From: Calycina herbarum
Taxonomy: Eukaryota; Ascomycota; Leotiomycetes; Helotiales; Pezizellaceae
DNA: 64,000 nt
Assembly: GCA_001414485.1 (NCBI GenBank)
Contig: LLEY01000029.1
Span: 434,001 to 498,000, forward strand
Reading direction: 5' to 3'
The notes under the pieces are model-generated. The model was given only the letters and a program-made list of their open reading frames with translations. It ran no database searches and was not told the DNA's origin. A program made the translations under genes and the position numbers. Each line of letters begins with the position of its first letter. Position 1 is the first letter of the stretch. Below, piece by piece: positions 1 through 9,707 of the stretch.

Positions 1-428
1 TTAAAATATACTTTATACTTTAATCTTATATATCTTTTGAGAAATATATTCTTTAGATTAGCTAATTGAATTAAATTAGATAAAGAAAGTTATAGATATT
101 TTAAAAGTAAGACTTTTAACTTTTAATATTTATACTCTAGTAAGTTTTTATATTTATTTATATTTCTTAAGATAGTATTAGTAAATAAAGTTATAAGAGA
201 TAAGTTTAGATTAGATTAACTCTTAGCTTAAAGAACTATTATTATAAGTCTCTTTTAATAAGTATAATATTCTAAGTTTTTAGAAAAGTATAATCTCTAA
301 AATAGACTTACTAAATATCTTAAAAACTACTTTAATCCTATTATTATTAACTAGATTTTATTATATTAGTTTTTCAAAGAATAATTTCAGTCTTTTAATA
401 TATTAGATATTAGGTGCCTAATTACCTA
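1..428. repeat. AT-rich, RIP-like decayed island
   Basis: This stretch is very AT-rich, full of TA steps and almost free of CG, with no usable reading frame. The composition changes abruptly near 430, where normal GC content starts. That pattern fits a transposon remnant mutated by repeat-induced point mutation (RIP) in an ascomycete. The original element type cannot be told from the sequence. Confidence 0.6.
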
Positions 429-566
429 TTAGTCAACTAGCCGACTCTCGTGTTGATTTCGCAAGTATACGCGTTTTCGAATTTTTCCCGATTTTTCCCG
501 ATTTTTCCGAACAACAATCTCATCAAACCTCACATTCTCGCACCAATTACAATACCATCTCTCACA

Positions 567-913
567 ATGCCTGTTGTCAAGTACTTCTACTGCAACATTA
601 ATCAAGATGGGGAACCCCCATTTGATTTCATCAACCAAAACGAGCCAGGATTACCTGTGACCAGAGAAGCCCTCCCAGAGGCAAATGTCGAGATCGCAAC
701 CACCTCCCTGGTCATGGCCGGAGCGTTTACGAGATTCATGGGCTTCTACCCAGGATGGTAAATATCACAGGATCTTTGGAGATAATTAGTAAGATAGCTA
801 ACGAGTTATTCAGGAGCTTGCACTGCGTCACCCGCGAGTACCACCATGGCCTCTCTCACTACCACATTTGGATCGTCAAGGACCAGGACCAACCACCACA
901 ATACCAACCATAG
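567..913 (+). CDS. Small conserved hypothetical protein, paralog 1 (two exons)
   Basis: Exons are 567-757 and 814-913, giving 96 residues. The intron starts GTAAAT, has a CTAAC branch-like site and ends TTCAG; it splits the Trp codon of a PGW motif. I do not recognise the family. The protein has no signal peptide or membrane segment, and the C-terminus has the pattern H-x-H-I-W-I-V-K followed by a Pro/Gln-rich tail. The gene is supported mainly by its second copy at 3342-3717, which shares the start MPxV, the core PGLP followed by an acidic stretch, the PGW splice junction with identical phase, and H-x-W-x-V-K near the end. Function is unknown. Confidence 0.6.
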
Positions 914-1860
914 GGCGTTGAGATCAACCTCGCGCTGGGAGGTCCTTCGGGGACTGGAAATTGCTGGTGGAGCTGGAGATGAAGGAACCATCGCGTTGGA
1001 GTTTGGAGACCCAAGAAGGGGAGACCGAGAGCTAGGAAATGCTGCAATGCAATTCTTTTTGGCCTCTCAATACCTCTGATAAGCAATACTTTTGATATGA
1101 AAACACCACGGTAAGCAGTGATTGAAATTTTTACAAGTGTTGAGAGCATAGGTCATTTTTAGCGCTTTTCGGCTTGTTTTTTGTGGTGCAGTACCCCAGC
1201 CCCCTGATAAGGGTCAGCAACGACACCAAGAAAACTATTCACAACCTGTATATTTCTTTTGTTTTTTGCTTTGTTGGTGCGGGATGGATTGAGGAGGCAT
1301 GCCAGCAGTGTCTTGGCAGTACCCTCGCTTAAAGTTGAGGTGAATTGAAGAAAGGCGGCAAATCGGATGTTATATACACCGAATTCCGTGATAAGATAAG
1401 TTCTTTGAAGTTATCCTCTGAGCTATGCTAACTCCAATATATCTCGCAAGAAAAGACACTTAACTTGCATGTGCTTCTGCGCCGTCGCGCCGCTTCTCGC
1501 AGAAACACTTCTCAATAACTAGCAACTGAAAGGTACAGAGTACAATGGCCTTACTATAACTGTTGCTGTTTGCTAACTCTAGATATTAGCCTGCTCTTTT
1601 GTCGCATCTGAACAGCTTGACGACCAGAAATACCAGTTTACAGTGACAGCCAATCTGCCACACCAGGAGAGGGTAAGCAAGTACACTATTAAGTCAAACT
1701 ATAACAATTAAGTGACCTTCAGGAAGCTTGCCACCGGTATTACAACCTACAGAGACTCCCTAGAAAGCATCCAACAGGCTGTTCGCAACCCAGTCCTTCC
1801 AAGAAGGTCCAGCAGAAACAACAGAAAGCACGACGAAACACCCCAAGACACACAGAAGCA
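914..1860. other. Intergenic, no gene supported
   Basis: This is moderate-GC sequence between small paralog 1 and F-box-like member A. Short open frames here lack good starts or recognisable content. The last 150 bases before 1861 are A/C-rich and look like a 5' leader for the next gene. Confidence 0.5.
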
Positions 1861-2898
1861 ATGGCACCCCTTTCCCTCCTTACGGCTCACCTCGATATTC
1901 GCGTGATGATACTCGAGCAATTGCTCGTCAGCGAGGAATATATCAAGCCCCGGTTCTCAAACTATTCTACGAATCCCACGACCCCGAACCTCACGATGCT
2001 GTCCCTGACTTGCAAGCAATTACGAGAAGAAGCCCGCGTCGTTTTCTTTGGGAAGAACATATTCCTTTTTGAACGTGTTGGATCGCGTTATAAGTCCCGA
2101 GGCCCGGCTCCATTTCGTAAGTTACCTTTATCTCCCTAAACATTTCTTCTCGAACCTCTGCCACAACGGAAGTTGTGAACTTGAATTGCTTGGAGCCCGT
2201 GCTGTTTCCTGAATCACAAACTGACAAAAGCTTTAGATCCCATGTTCCTCACCTCGTTCGGCGGAAGCGAAACAAAAAAACTCATGCAAAAGGTCGCCTT
2301 CGAGTTCGTTCCCAAGACTGGCTGGTATCCCACTGGTGGACCCGGAAGTGGTGACAAGTACATGATAGATGGCCCGTGGTTCAACCAGGACGAGTTCCGG
2401 CACGCTCTCAATATTCTTCCACTTCTGCCCAACGTCAGAGAAATCGAGCTCGTTATCAATGTTCCCAGTTCTGTCCAGCTCTGCAAATACCATTTCAATC
2501 GATTGAGCGAGACACACAAATCCATTTGTTCATCGCATATAAACACCGGTTGCGAGAAAGACGCATGCGATGCTGCTGGCATTCCGCCCGCTCTACGTGC
2601 AGATCAGCCATCGTATTTGGATAGAGCTGAGACTGTGCTTAAGGCTTTTAAAATCAGGAAGAATGTCAAAATTGAATGGCAGGTTTTTGAATGGGATCAA
2701 ACTCGGAACGACATATATGAAACTTTGGATGAGAGATTTGTTCCGTTGAAGGAAAGTCGATGTGATTGGGGAAGTTTTTCATTTCTTCGAGAATTTTGCG
2801 AGAGAACAAATGATGGATATAAGACAGAGGAGCGTAAGTCATGGCTTGAAAGCTTGGGGGAATCTAGAATCAGTAGGAAGAAAGCTTTAACGTGGTAG
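1861..2898 (+). CDS. F-box-like family protein, member A
   Basis: Exons are 1861-2116 and 2237-2898 (phase-1 intron, GTAAGT to TTTAG), giving 305 residues. The N-terminus (about residues 5-65) carries the pattern L..DIR..ILE.LL...LTCKQL..EA...FF.KN.F.F, which resembles the F-box-like or 2EXR-type N-terminal module of many expanded ascomycete families. The middle has a VPSSVQLCKYHF motif. The C-terminus has W-x3-F-x-W, a CDW motif and a final WLESLG. The same landmarks in the same order, and the same intron phase, recur in three other genes of this window (37.7, 39.3 and 41.3 kb). A role as a substrate adaptor is only an inference from the N-terminal pattern; the C-terminal half is unrecognised. 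Confidence 0.65.
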
Positions 2899-3341
2899 AT
2901 ATGCAGTCAGCAATCTGGGGAATAATAAGATGCTTTGCCACAAATACCATTGGAAAATAACTAGTAACCTGCGCTGTAAAATCTTCAAGTATCAAACTCA
3001 CTTCCCACCGTAACAGCTTTGAGCCAAAGCATCGTGTGTTGAAGAAATCGAGAAGCCAAAAAGCCTGTCTAGGTCCAACCCTTCCAGAAGACGATTCGCT
3101 ATCTCCACACTCAACTTCCTTGCAACCATTTCAGTATTCAAACCCAGGATCAGGGTAGTATGGTGGTGTTGTGGTGTTTTTCGTCAAGAATTGTATCATA
3201 TTGACTCTAGTACAATGTAGTCAAATCTCAAAAACTCCCCTCCCCTTCCTCCAACTCAACTCGACCAAAAGCAACATCAACGCCCTCCATTCCTCCCCCA
3301 CAAACCCCTCTCCAATTCCCATTTACGAATTTCGAATTCCC
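2899..3341. other. Intergenic between member A and small paralog 2
   Basis: The two flanking genes converge here. Pyrimidine-rich runs near 3240-3330 are the complement of the 3' end and trailer of the minus-strand small gene. I see no further gene. Confidence 0.4.
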
Positions 3342-3717
3342 TCAGATCTGCTCGTATCGTGGTGGTTGCGGTGGTCGTGGTAGTGGTAGTGGTCCATCCT
3401 CCTTAACGAGCCAGACATGGAAGTGTCTGATGCCCTCCTTTTCGAGAGAATCAACACGATGGAGACCCCTAGAAAACTCGTTAGCTACTTGAATGTTTCA
3501 AAAGGTTCAGTAGCAGTTACCAGCCAGGAAAATCGGCCATTAAGACCGTAAACGCCTCGATGAGTGTGCTGGAATTGGTAGGTATCTCCAGGTCGGGCCT
3601 GGGGATCGCCATTCTGCTGATTGGCAGGCCAGGAAGGTTTTTGACCCGGAAGCGAATTGGGGTTGGAGTTGCCCTAGGGGCCAGAGTACACTCTAGAAAG
3701 AGTCCGACTGGTGGCAT
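3342..3717 (-). CDS. Small conserved hypothetical protein, paralog 2 (two exons)
   Basis: On the minus strand the exons are 3717-3521 and 3468-3342, giving 107 residues. The start ATG at 3717 was chosen because it aligns with the start of paralog 1 at 567; the longer open frame to 3882 has no ATG. The intron (GTAACT to TTCTAG) splits the same Trp codon of PGW as in paralog 1 and keeps a near-identical branch region reading TAGCTAACGAGTT. The C-terminal tail is Pro-rich with HVWLVKEDG. The two copies lie on either side of F-box-like member A, in opposite orientation. Function is unknown. Confidence 0.6.
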
Positions 3718-4059
3718 GGCGAAGTTGATTGGTGCGTTATTGGTTTTTTGATATCGTGAAGTGATAGTGTTCGTAACTTGAGCCTGGGGAGAAAATCCAG
3801 AAGGCGCGTATAACGAAGCCGTGGAAGTATTTGGCGAGAAGCTAGGCACGTACCACCTCTGCCATTTTCTCTCTCTTAGCAAACAGTAAGAAAAAACGTA
3901 CAGATACCATTTCTATTGTTATTCCTTTGAAGATCACATTTTTCTAAAAATCGAAAACCAAAACTCAATTAGCAGTAGAAGAATGATATATTTCGCTACA
4001 TGTTACTACAGGCGCATCAAATCAACACCTGTTCTGGAAACACATGGACTGGGAAGAAG

Positions 4060-4880
4060 AGTCAAAAGACCTGCTTAGCCAAAGAAACTTAAAGAAGATA
4101 ATGAAAGCAATAAAGTTACTAGAATATCTTCAAGCTAAGACTTTTCCTCAAATTGATGGAGTAGGCAAGGTTGCACAAGAGATCTAATTATTCAAAAGAA
4201 CTTGAAGAAGTTAATAAGGCAATGAAGTTACCGGAGTGAGTATCTGCCAAGCCTTTTTCTCGAATTAAAGTAGTAAACAAGAGTGAGCAAGAGATCTGGT
4301 TATGCAAACTCATCTGAAGAAAATAATGAAATGACTGTAGTTACTGGAATATTTATTAAGCCAAGGCTTTATGTCGAACCGAAGGAGCAGACAAGAATGA
4401 GCAAGATATTCACTTTACTCTAGAAGGTTGGAAGAGTAGAATCAAATAAAAGATCTTACTAGAAAATCTTTCAGGGTGAGGCTTTTTTTCGAATTAAAGG
4501 GGCAGGCAAGCATACCTAAGATGTTTGCTTTCTTCCGCGGGACTGGAGGTGTAGAATCAAATAAAAGATTTTACTAGAATATCTCTTCAGCTGAGGCTTT
4601 CTCTCGATTTGAAGGAGCAGACGAGGATGAGCGAGAGATTTACTGTATTCCAGAGGCTTGGAAGAGTATAATTAAATAAATCATCTTACTAGAATATCTC
4701 TTGAACTGAGACTTCTTCTTGAATTGAAGGAGCAGACAAAGATGCGCAAGACACTTACTGTATCCTAGTAGATTAGAAAAGTAGAATTAAATAATTGATC
4801 TTACTGGAATTGTTTCCATTATGACGCATTTCCCTCGAATCGACGGAACAAGAAACGTCAGACAAGAGAGTTGGGTATTG
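4060..4880 (+). repeat. 115-bp degenerate tandem repeat, seven units
   Basis: A TTAC(T/C) anchor recurs at 4116, 4228, 4341, 4456, 4571, 4686 and 4801, a spacing of 112-115 bp. Each unit continues with a GAAT-like stretch, a GAGGCTT-like core, TCGAATT and a GAGCAAGAGAT-like tail. Copies differ by scattered substitutions. Two units of the same repeat occur inverted at 37.26-37.49 kb. No coding potential is seen. Confidence 0.75.
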
Positions 4881-5907
4881 AAAATTTTCAATTCACTCAA
4901 GAACCGGAGGTGCAAAACTATTGATTTGTGGCGCCTCGCTTATTTTACAAAGAGCTTTGGATGCCCGCGGTGGGAGGGAACATAAGACCAAGAATTCTCA
5001 AAACATACGATGAAGTCCTACAAGTAAGAAAGTCGTGATCGCAAATCTTCTACTTACCCCTGCCAGATTTTGCTTATAGGTTGTGGCTCTGTAGGGGGTA
5101 TTGCAGCGGCAAGGGTGGTAGCTATAGGCTTCTTATTCCCTAAGCGATAGCGAGCAGACCCCAAAACCCAGACCCCAAAATGATGCCTGCTTCGGGGGAG
5201 ATCCCCTCTGATCAGCCACCTCAGCGGCGTAAGATTTCTGACCACGACTAGATTTGAGGATCGCTACGATACACATCAATACACAGCCAATACTTCTCAG
5301 TGCTCTCAATGCAGGGCCTTACCCCACCAAAGAAATAACACCATGACACGAAATGGTCGAATAATTGCTGCAGCTATTTCAGTGACCTCCATAATCATTA
5401 CTATATAAATCCATCTCTGATTGCGACCTCCTTGTATCTCTTCAAACAAGTGGACTATGTTTTTAAAGCTACTCTAACTAATCACAACAGAGCTAGAGAA
5501 ATTCAATAGCGGAGAACAATTTCACACAACCGCTCTCCAATTCGTTCAAGTCAGGTCTCACTCCAAGAGTGTCAGCTTAGCAAAAATCTCACAAGAAGGT
5601 GCTCATAAGTACAGAAGCTTATAATGGTGCAAAATTTCATCAACTGTTGAAAATTAATGTTTCATATTCCCTTTTTAAAGATATCTTGTTTATTGGATCT
5701 CCAATTTCCTATCAAGTTAAGCCGGAGAGAAATGCTTGGTTATGAGTCTATTAACTAAATAAAAATACCTGCGCATAGTAACAAGCATGGAAATTATTAT
5801 TTGTTTGGCACAATTGAAGAACGTAAGTGCTTATTATCCTGGAAAATATCACTGCTGCGAGTTCAAGTTTACATCTCTTCCGGCGTCCCAGTTCACCGAG
5901 AAGCCTA
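4881..5907. other. Gene-free repeat-rich spacer
   Basis: This is mixed-composition sequence between the tandem array and the first MITE. A 63-codon open frame on the minus strand (5054-5245) has no recognisable content. No gene is supported. Confidence 0.4.
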
Positions 5908-6421
5908 CAGTGAGTTGCGAGTTAAGCTTGAATTTGCCCACTTTTTTTGTAATCTGAGAAAATTCCTTGATTTCCCCTTTTTAGGCACTCTTTTACCTAT
6001 TAATTAATAACAACATATGATATACTATTTATAAGAATAGGAAAGAAGAGGCTTATATCTCCCCTTATACTCTATAAACTTTATAAGATAAAAACAGATA
6101 ATTTTATATCTGTCTTAATTTTTATAGGGTCTTAGTATAGCCTATCAACCTTACAGGGGTAGTGAATTTTTTTTTAAGAAAAGGAGTTATTTTAAGAATT
6201 ATTTATCTTTTAGTTTACTTTTGTTATACTTAATTTGAATTAATAAATTATATAGAAGAGAGATAATAATTAGATATAGTACTTCTTTCTAGCTAGGCCT
6301 CGTCTCTTTTAGAGTACTTTTATTTTCTGTCTTCTAAAGAAAAAAGGGAGAAAGCCTTGATAAAAAAAAGCTCGGATTGCAAAAAAAGTGGGCAAATTCA
6401 AGCTTAACTCGCAACTCACTG
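5908..6421 (+). mobile_element. MITE copy 1 (TA target duplication, about 55-bp inverted ends)
   Basis: The 514-bp element begins CAGTGAGTTGCGAGTTAAGC and ends with the inverse of that sequence. The inverted ends run roughly 55 bp and include TTGAATTTGCCCAC and an AGCTCGG-like block. It is flanked by TA on both sides (5906-5907 and 6422-6423). It has no coding capacity, and its interior is AT-rich. TA duplications and CAGT ends fit a non-autonomous Tc1/mariner-type element. A close copy lies at 58558-59062 and a diverged one at 6857-7375. Confidence 0.85.
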
Positions 6422-6423
6422 TA

Positions 6424-6856
6424 CCTGATACACTGAGTAATAAAACCTTTGGTTTTGCCTCACCTCGCTTATTTCACAAAGTACATGTCTTCTATAACAC
6501 TCATATCCTAGAACTTCTGGAAGAATTCAGCTAATTAAATATATTAACCTTAAGTAGCTGAAAAGAATAGATTTCAATTCTCTTTCAAGTCTATTCATAA
6601 TCTAATATTTAAAGTTAATTACTCCAAGCTTTACAATTAATAAAATGACTCTAAGGTAGTAACGCAGAGGATTTAAGAAGGCGGAATTTGAATTCCGTTT
6701 AAGTATAACAGTAAGTGTCTTGTTTAAAGTTAATTACTTCAACCTTCTCGATGAATTAAAATAATCAATTGTAGTAACGTAAAAGATGTAGAAAGAACCA
6801 AGTTCAATTCTCTTCAAGTCGTCTGGTAATTCTTATTTTTTAATTCAATTACTCTA
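6424..6856. repeat. Degenerate tandem repeat between two MITEs
   Basis: Three loosely conserved units spaced about 115-120 bp share the blocks TTCAATTC, TTCAAGT, TTTAAAGTTAATTACT and GTAGTAACG, around 6570, 6685 and 6805. No coding capacity is seen. Confidence 0.5.
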
Positions 6857-7375
6857 CAGTCAATTGCGATATAAGCTCTTCCTTTTTAACACTTTTTTCG
6901 TAAACCGTGCTTTTTTCTTCTCCATTTCCCCAGGTTTTTTCCTCTTTTACTTTAAAGTACTCCTTAAGATACAAGACCTAGCTAGAAAGAACCGCTATAT
7001 CTTATTATGCCTCCTCTCTATTTATTACTATTTTTAAGTAAGTATAATAAGAATAAACTAAGTAATAGCTAATTCTTAGAAAACACCCTTTTTATAAGAA
7101 AGTTTTCTACACCCCTGTTAAGTTAAGTAGTCTCTGCTAAAACCCTATAAAAATTTAGATATATATAAAAGTATCTGTTTTCTTCCTAAGAAGTTTATAG
7201 AGTAAGAAAGGAGGAATAGAGCTCTTATTTACTATTCTCGGGAAAATAACAACATATGTTATTATTAAGTAAAGCGGAAAAGAGTCTCTTAAAGGAGAGG
7301 AAATCAAAGAGATTTTCTAAAAACGTACAGTTTATAAATTATCGTAAAAAAAAAGGCTTATATCGTAACTAACTG
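6857..7375 (-). mobile_element. MITE copy 3, diverged and internally inverted
   Basis: The 519-bp element has imperfect ends CAGTCAATTGCGATATAAGC and GCTTATATCGTAACTAACTG and is flanked by TA at 6855-6856 and 7376-7377. Its interior matches copies 1 and 2 in the opposite direction, for example the CTAGCTAGAAAG block and the ACAACATATG block. It is an older, more decayed member of the same family. Confidence 0.7.
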
Positions 7376-7377
7376 TA

Positions 7378-8079
7378 ACTCTCTCGTATAATATTATTAT
7401 TTCAAGAAATGTCCTTCAAACGATTCAGCAGAGCTGTAACTAGAACTTTGTTCTACCTTCTGACAATTTAACTCTACTATTTCACATAATCTCCTCAAGG
7501 CAAAATCCAGATTCATCATTATTTTTCTCGCAGTATGTTCAAATTTTCAAGCGCGATTTTTAGATTACCTCTATTCCTGGGTTATCCAGGAATACGCTAA
7601 ATAGCTGCCAGTGCTATTCCTGGGTAACCTACCGATAGCCGCAAAACCATCTAACCCTTTCTCGGGTCACCCGGGAATTGCAATAACTTCTGTTCCTGGG
7701 TAACCTGCCAATAGCCACCAAATTGTCCGACATTGTCTTGAGCTACCCAGGATCAGCTGTTTTACAACGGTCTTCTCCTCATGATGTGTAAGGAAATGTT
7801 GTATATACTTCACTGCACCAAAAGTTCAACCTGCGCATTCAAGAGATTAACGAGAAGTCATAATTCAAGCCTTGAGGTAAAGACCAGAGTAAATATGCAG
7901 AGCGCGTTTTAATCTCTTAGGGCTACAAGTCAACATTTGCTGAGCATGGGTTTACTGGATGGCAAAGTTAGGCGTCCTCTAACCTCTCTCCTCCAAAAAA
8001 TCAATAATCCAATGCCCCATCACATCCCATTGCCCATCCCATTGCCCATCCAACTAAATCCTCCTCCTAACCAACAAAC
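7378..8079. other. Gene-free spacer with CCTGGGTAACC repeats
   Basis: Between 7575 and 7755 a block near TTCCTGGGTAACCTGCCAATAG recurs three to four times in varying condition, partly as inverted half-copies that make small palindromes around CCTGG/CCAGG. The remainder shows no gene. The forward open frame at 7937-8254 overlaps the 3' end of the minus-strand NTF2-like gene and is probably its shadow. Confidence 0.4.
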
Positions 8080-9045
8080 TCAACTTCCATTCTTCAAATT
8101 CTTCCCCCCACCAACATTATTCCTCTCAAAAAACAAAGTAACAGGCCATCCAACCAAAGCACCCAAAATACACATCCCCGTAGCAAAAACCTGGAAAATC
8201 CAAAGCACCAAATCTCCCCCTGGCCAAAAGAACTTAACCACCTCATTCAATTGATAAAGATCCTCCTGCTTCGCGATATAATACTTCTCATCCTTCTTAT
8301 CCTTAACCAATGACAATTTAGTCGTAAGATGAACACGCGATTTATAGAAGGGGATAAACCATATCGAGAAAATCTATTTGCGATCAGCATCCCTCCACCG
8401 CTCTCCTCTCAATGTGGAATGGAAGGGTAGACCAACCTGAAAAATCTCAACAAAAAGCACACCCGTCTCCTGATTAAACTCCCCACACTCAACCTCCAAT
8501 TCAATCCTGGGACTCAAAATCTTATACCACCGATAAACCATCCAAATCACCCATCGACTATCAATTTGCCCCACAAGCGGTAACTTGACATGTGAGAACG
8601 AGGGGACACGACATAATGGATGGTAAAAGGATGCATCGGGCAGGAAATAGGTGTCGAGGGCGGATTTTTGTTCGGTTGGTGTGCCGGTTGTGAGGTGGTG
8701 GATTACGGTGGGGATTTGTCGCTCTTTTTTGGAGGAGTGGTTAGTTGGAGTTGATAGTTATGATTATGATTGAATGGGAAAGAGGGATTGATTTTCAGCT
8801 GTTGGTCTTTTTGAGGCTTCGATGTTTCAATGTCGGGACACCAAGGGCAAAAGACTTGCCTGCCCGCCCGATGGCGGGGTATTTCGATTCCTATACTATC
8901 CGATTGAGGAAAGATTGGGAATTCCCCTTGAACTCCCCAATTGAGGAACAGGAGAAATCGAAGACAATCCAAAATCCAAAACTCTTCTTCCCCAAATACA
9001 ATCGCAGTACCAGAGGAGAAAGCTCTACTTACTAGGATGCTCCAT
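8080..9045 (-). CDS. SigF-like NTF2-like domain protein with C-terminal membrane segment
   Basis: Minus-strand exons are 9045-9033, 8723-8437 and 8373-8080, giving 197 residues. The first exon is only 13 nt and reads MEHP, joined to KRQIPTVIHHLTTG; this matches the usual N-terminus of fungal SigF-like NTF2-like proteins as I remember the family. Next come YFLPDASFYHPLCRVPSF and the GQIDSRWVIWMVYRWYKILS core, then FSIWFIPFY, and finally a predicted membrane helix after NEVVKFFWPGGDLV. An NTF2-like fold is expected; ligand and role are unknown. The long first intron (about 309 nt), its AAG acceptor and the weak GTTGGT donor of the second intron are the least certain parts. Confidence 0.75.
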
Positions 9046-9707
9046 CTTCCCTTTCTCTCTATGTTGCTCGGTTTCGCCTTCTTCTCTCTGCAATGTTTTC
9101 TCAGATAACCCAGCAATCCTCAAGTGTGTAACAATTGTAAATATCTCGTTACGTAAATCGCGTTGTATTCGTGTTGTTGTTACAACTCAAGAATGAAGCT
9201 CTCAGTTCAAAATAAAGTTGCCCCGATGACATCACCTCGCAAGGCCTAGGTTTCGGCTGGCATGTGAAAAGGGAAAGGAACAACCTTCTCCCGCTAACAA
9301 TTTACCTCCCTAAAAGTAAATACAAACACCTCGCACTCACTGCATATATCAAAATTTAAAGGCACAATATCTATTAATCAAAACGCCCGTACTACATAAA
9401 AAGCCCCTCCCCAAATTCCCTCCCAAGCCCAGTCATGAAAAAGATTTCTACCCTAACAACCTCCAAGCTATGCTTCAAAACAGCCACCCATCCATCCCAT
9501 TCATGCTCAAACAAAGACCAGAGACAGACATAAGAAGGAAACATTGGTGGGGGTATACTCATGTGACATGGCTCATTCGCTCTCTATTCTATTTGATCTC
9601 CCATCCTCCCCAATCTCCAACCCTCACAAACTAATGCAGAACACATTCATCATCGTCATCCACAGTTTCTCTTTTTCATTGTTTTGCTTTTCTCATTCTC
9701 GTCTTTC
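9046..9707. other. Intergenic between NTF2-like gene and kinesin 3' end
   Basis: This holds the promoter and leader of the minus-strand NTF2-like gene and the trailer of kinesin. No further gene is visible. Confidence 0.5.

Noticed and set aside
3517..3882. Longer version of small paralog 2 starting near 3882
   Set aside because: That frame has no ATG at its beginning; the ATG at 3717 aligns exactly with the start of paralog 1.
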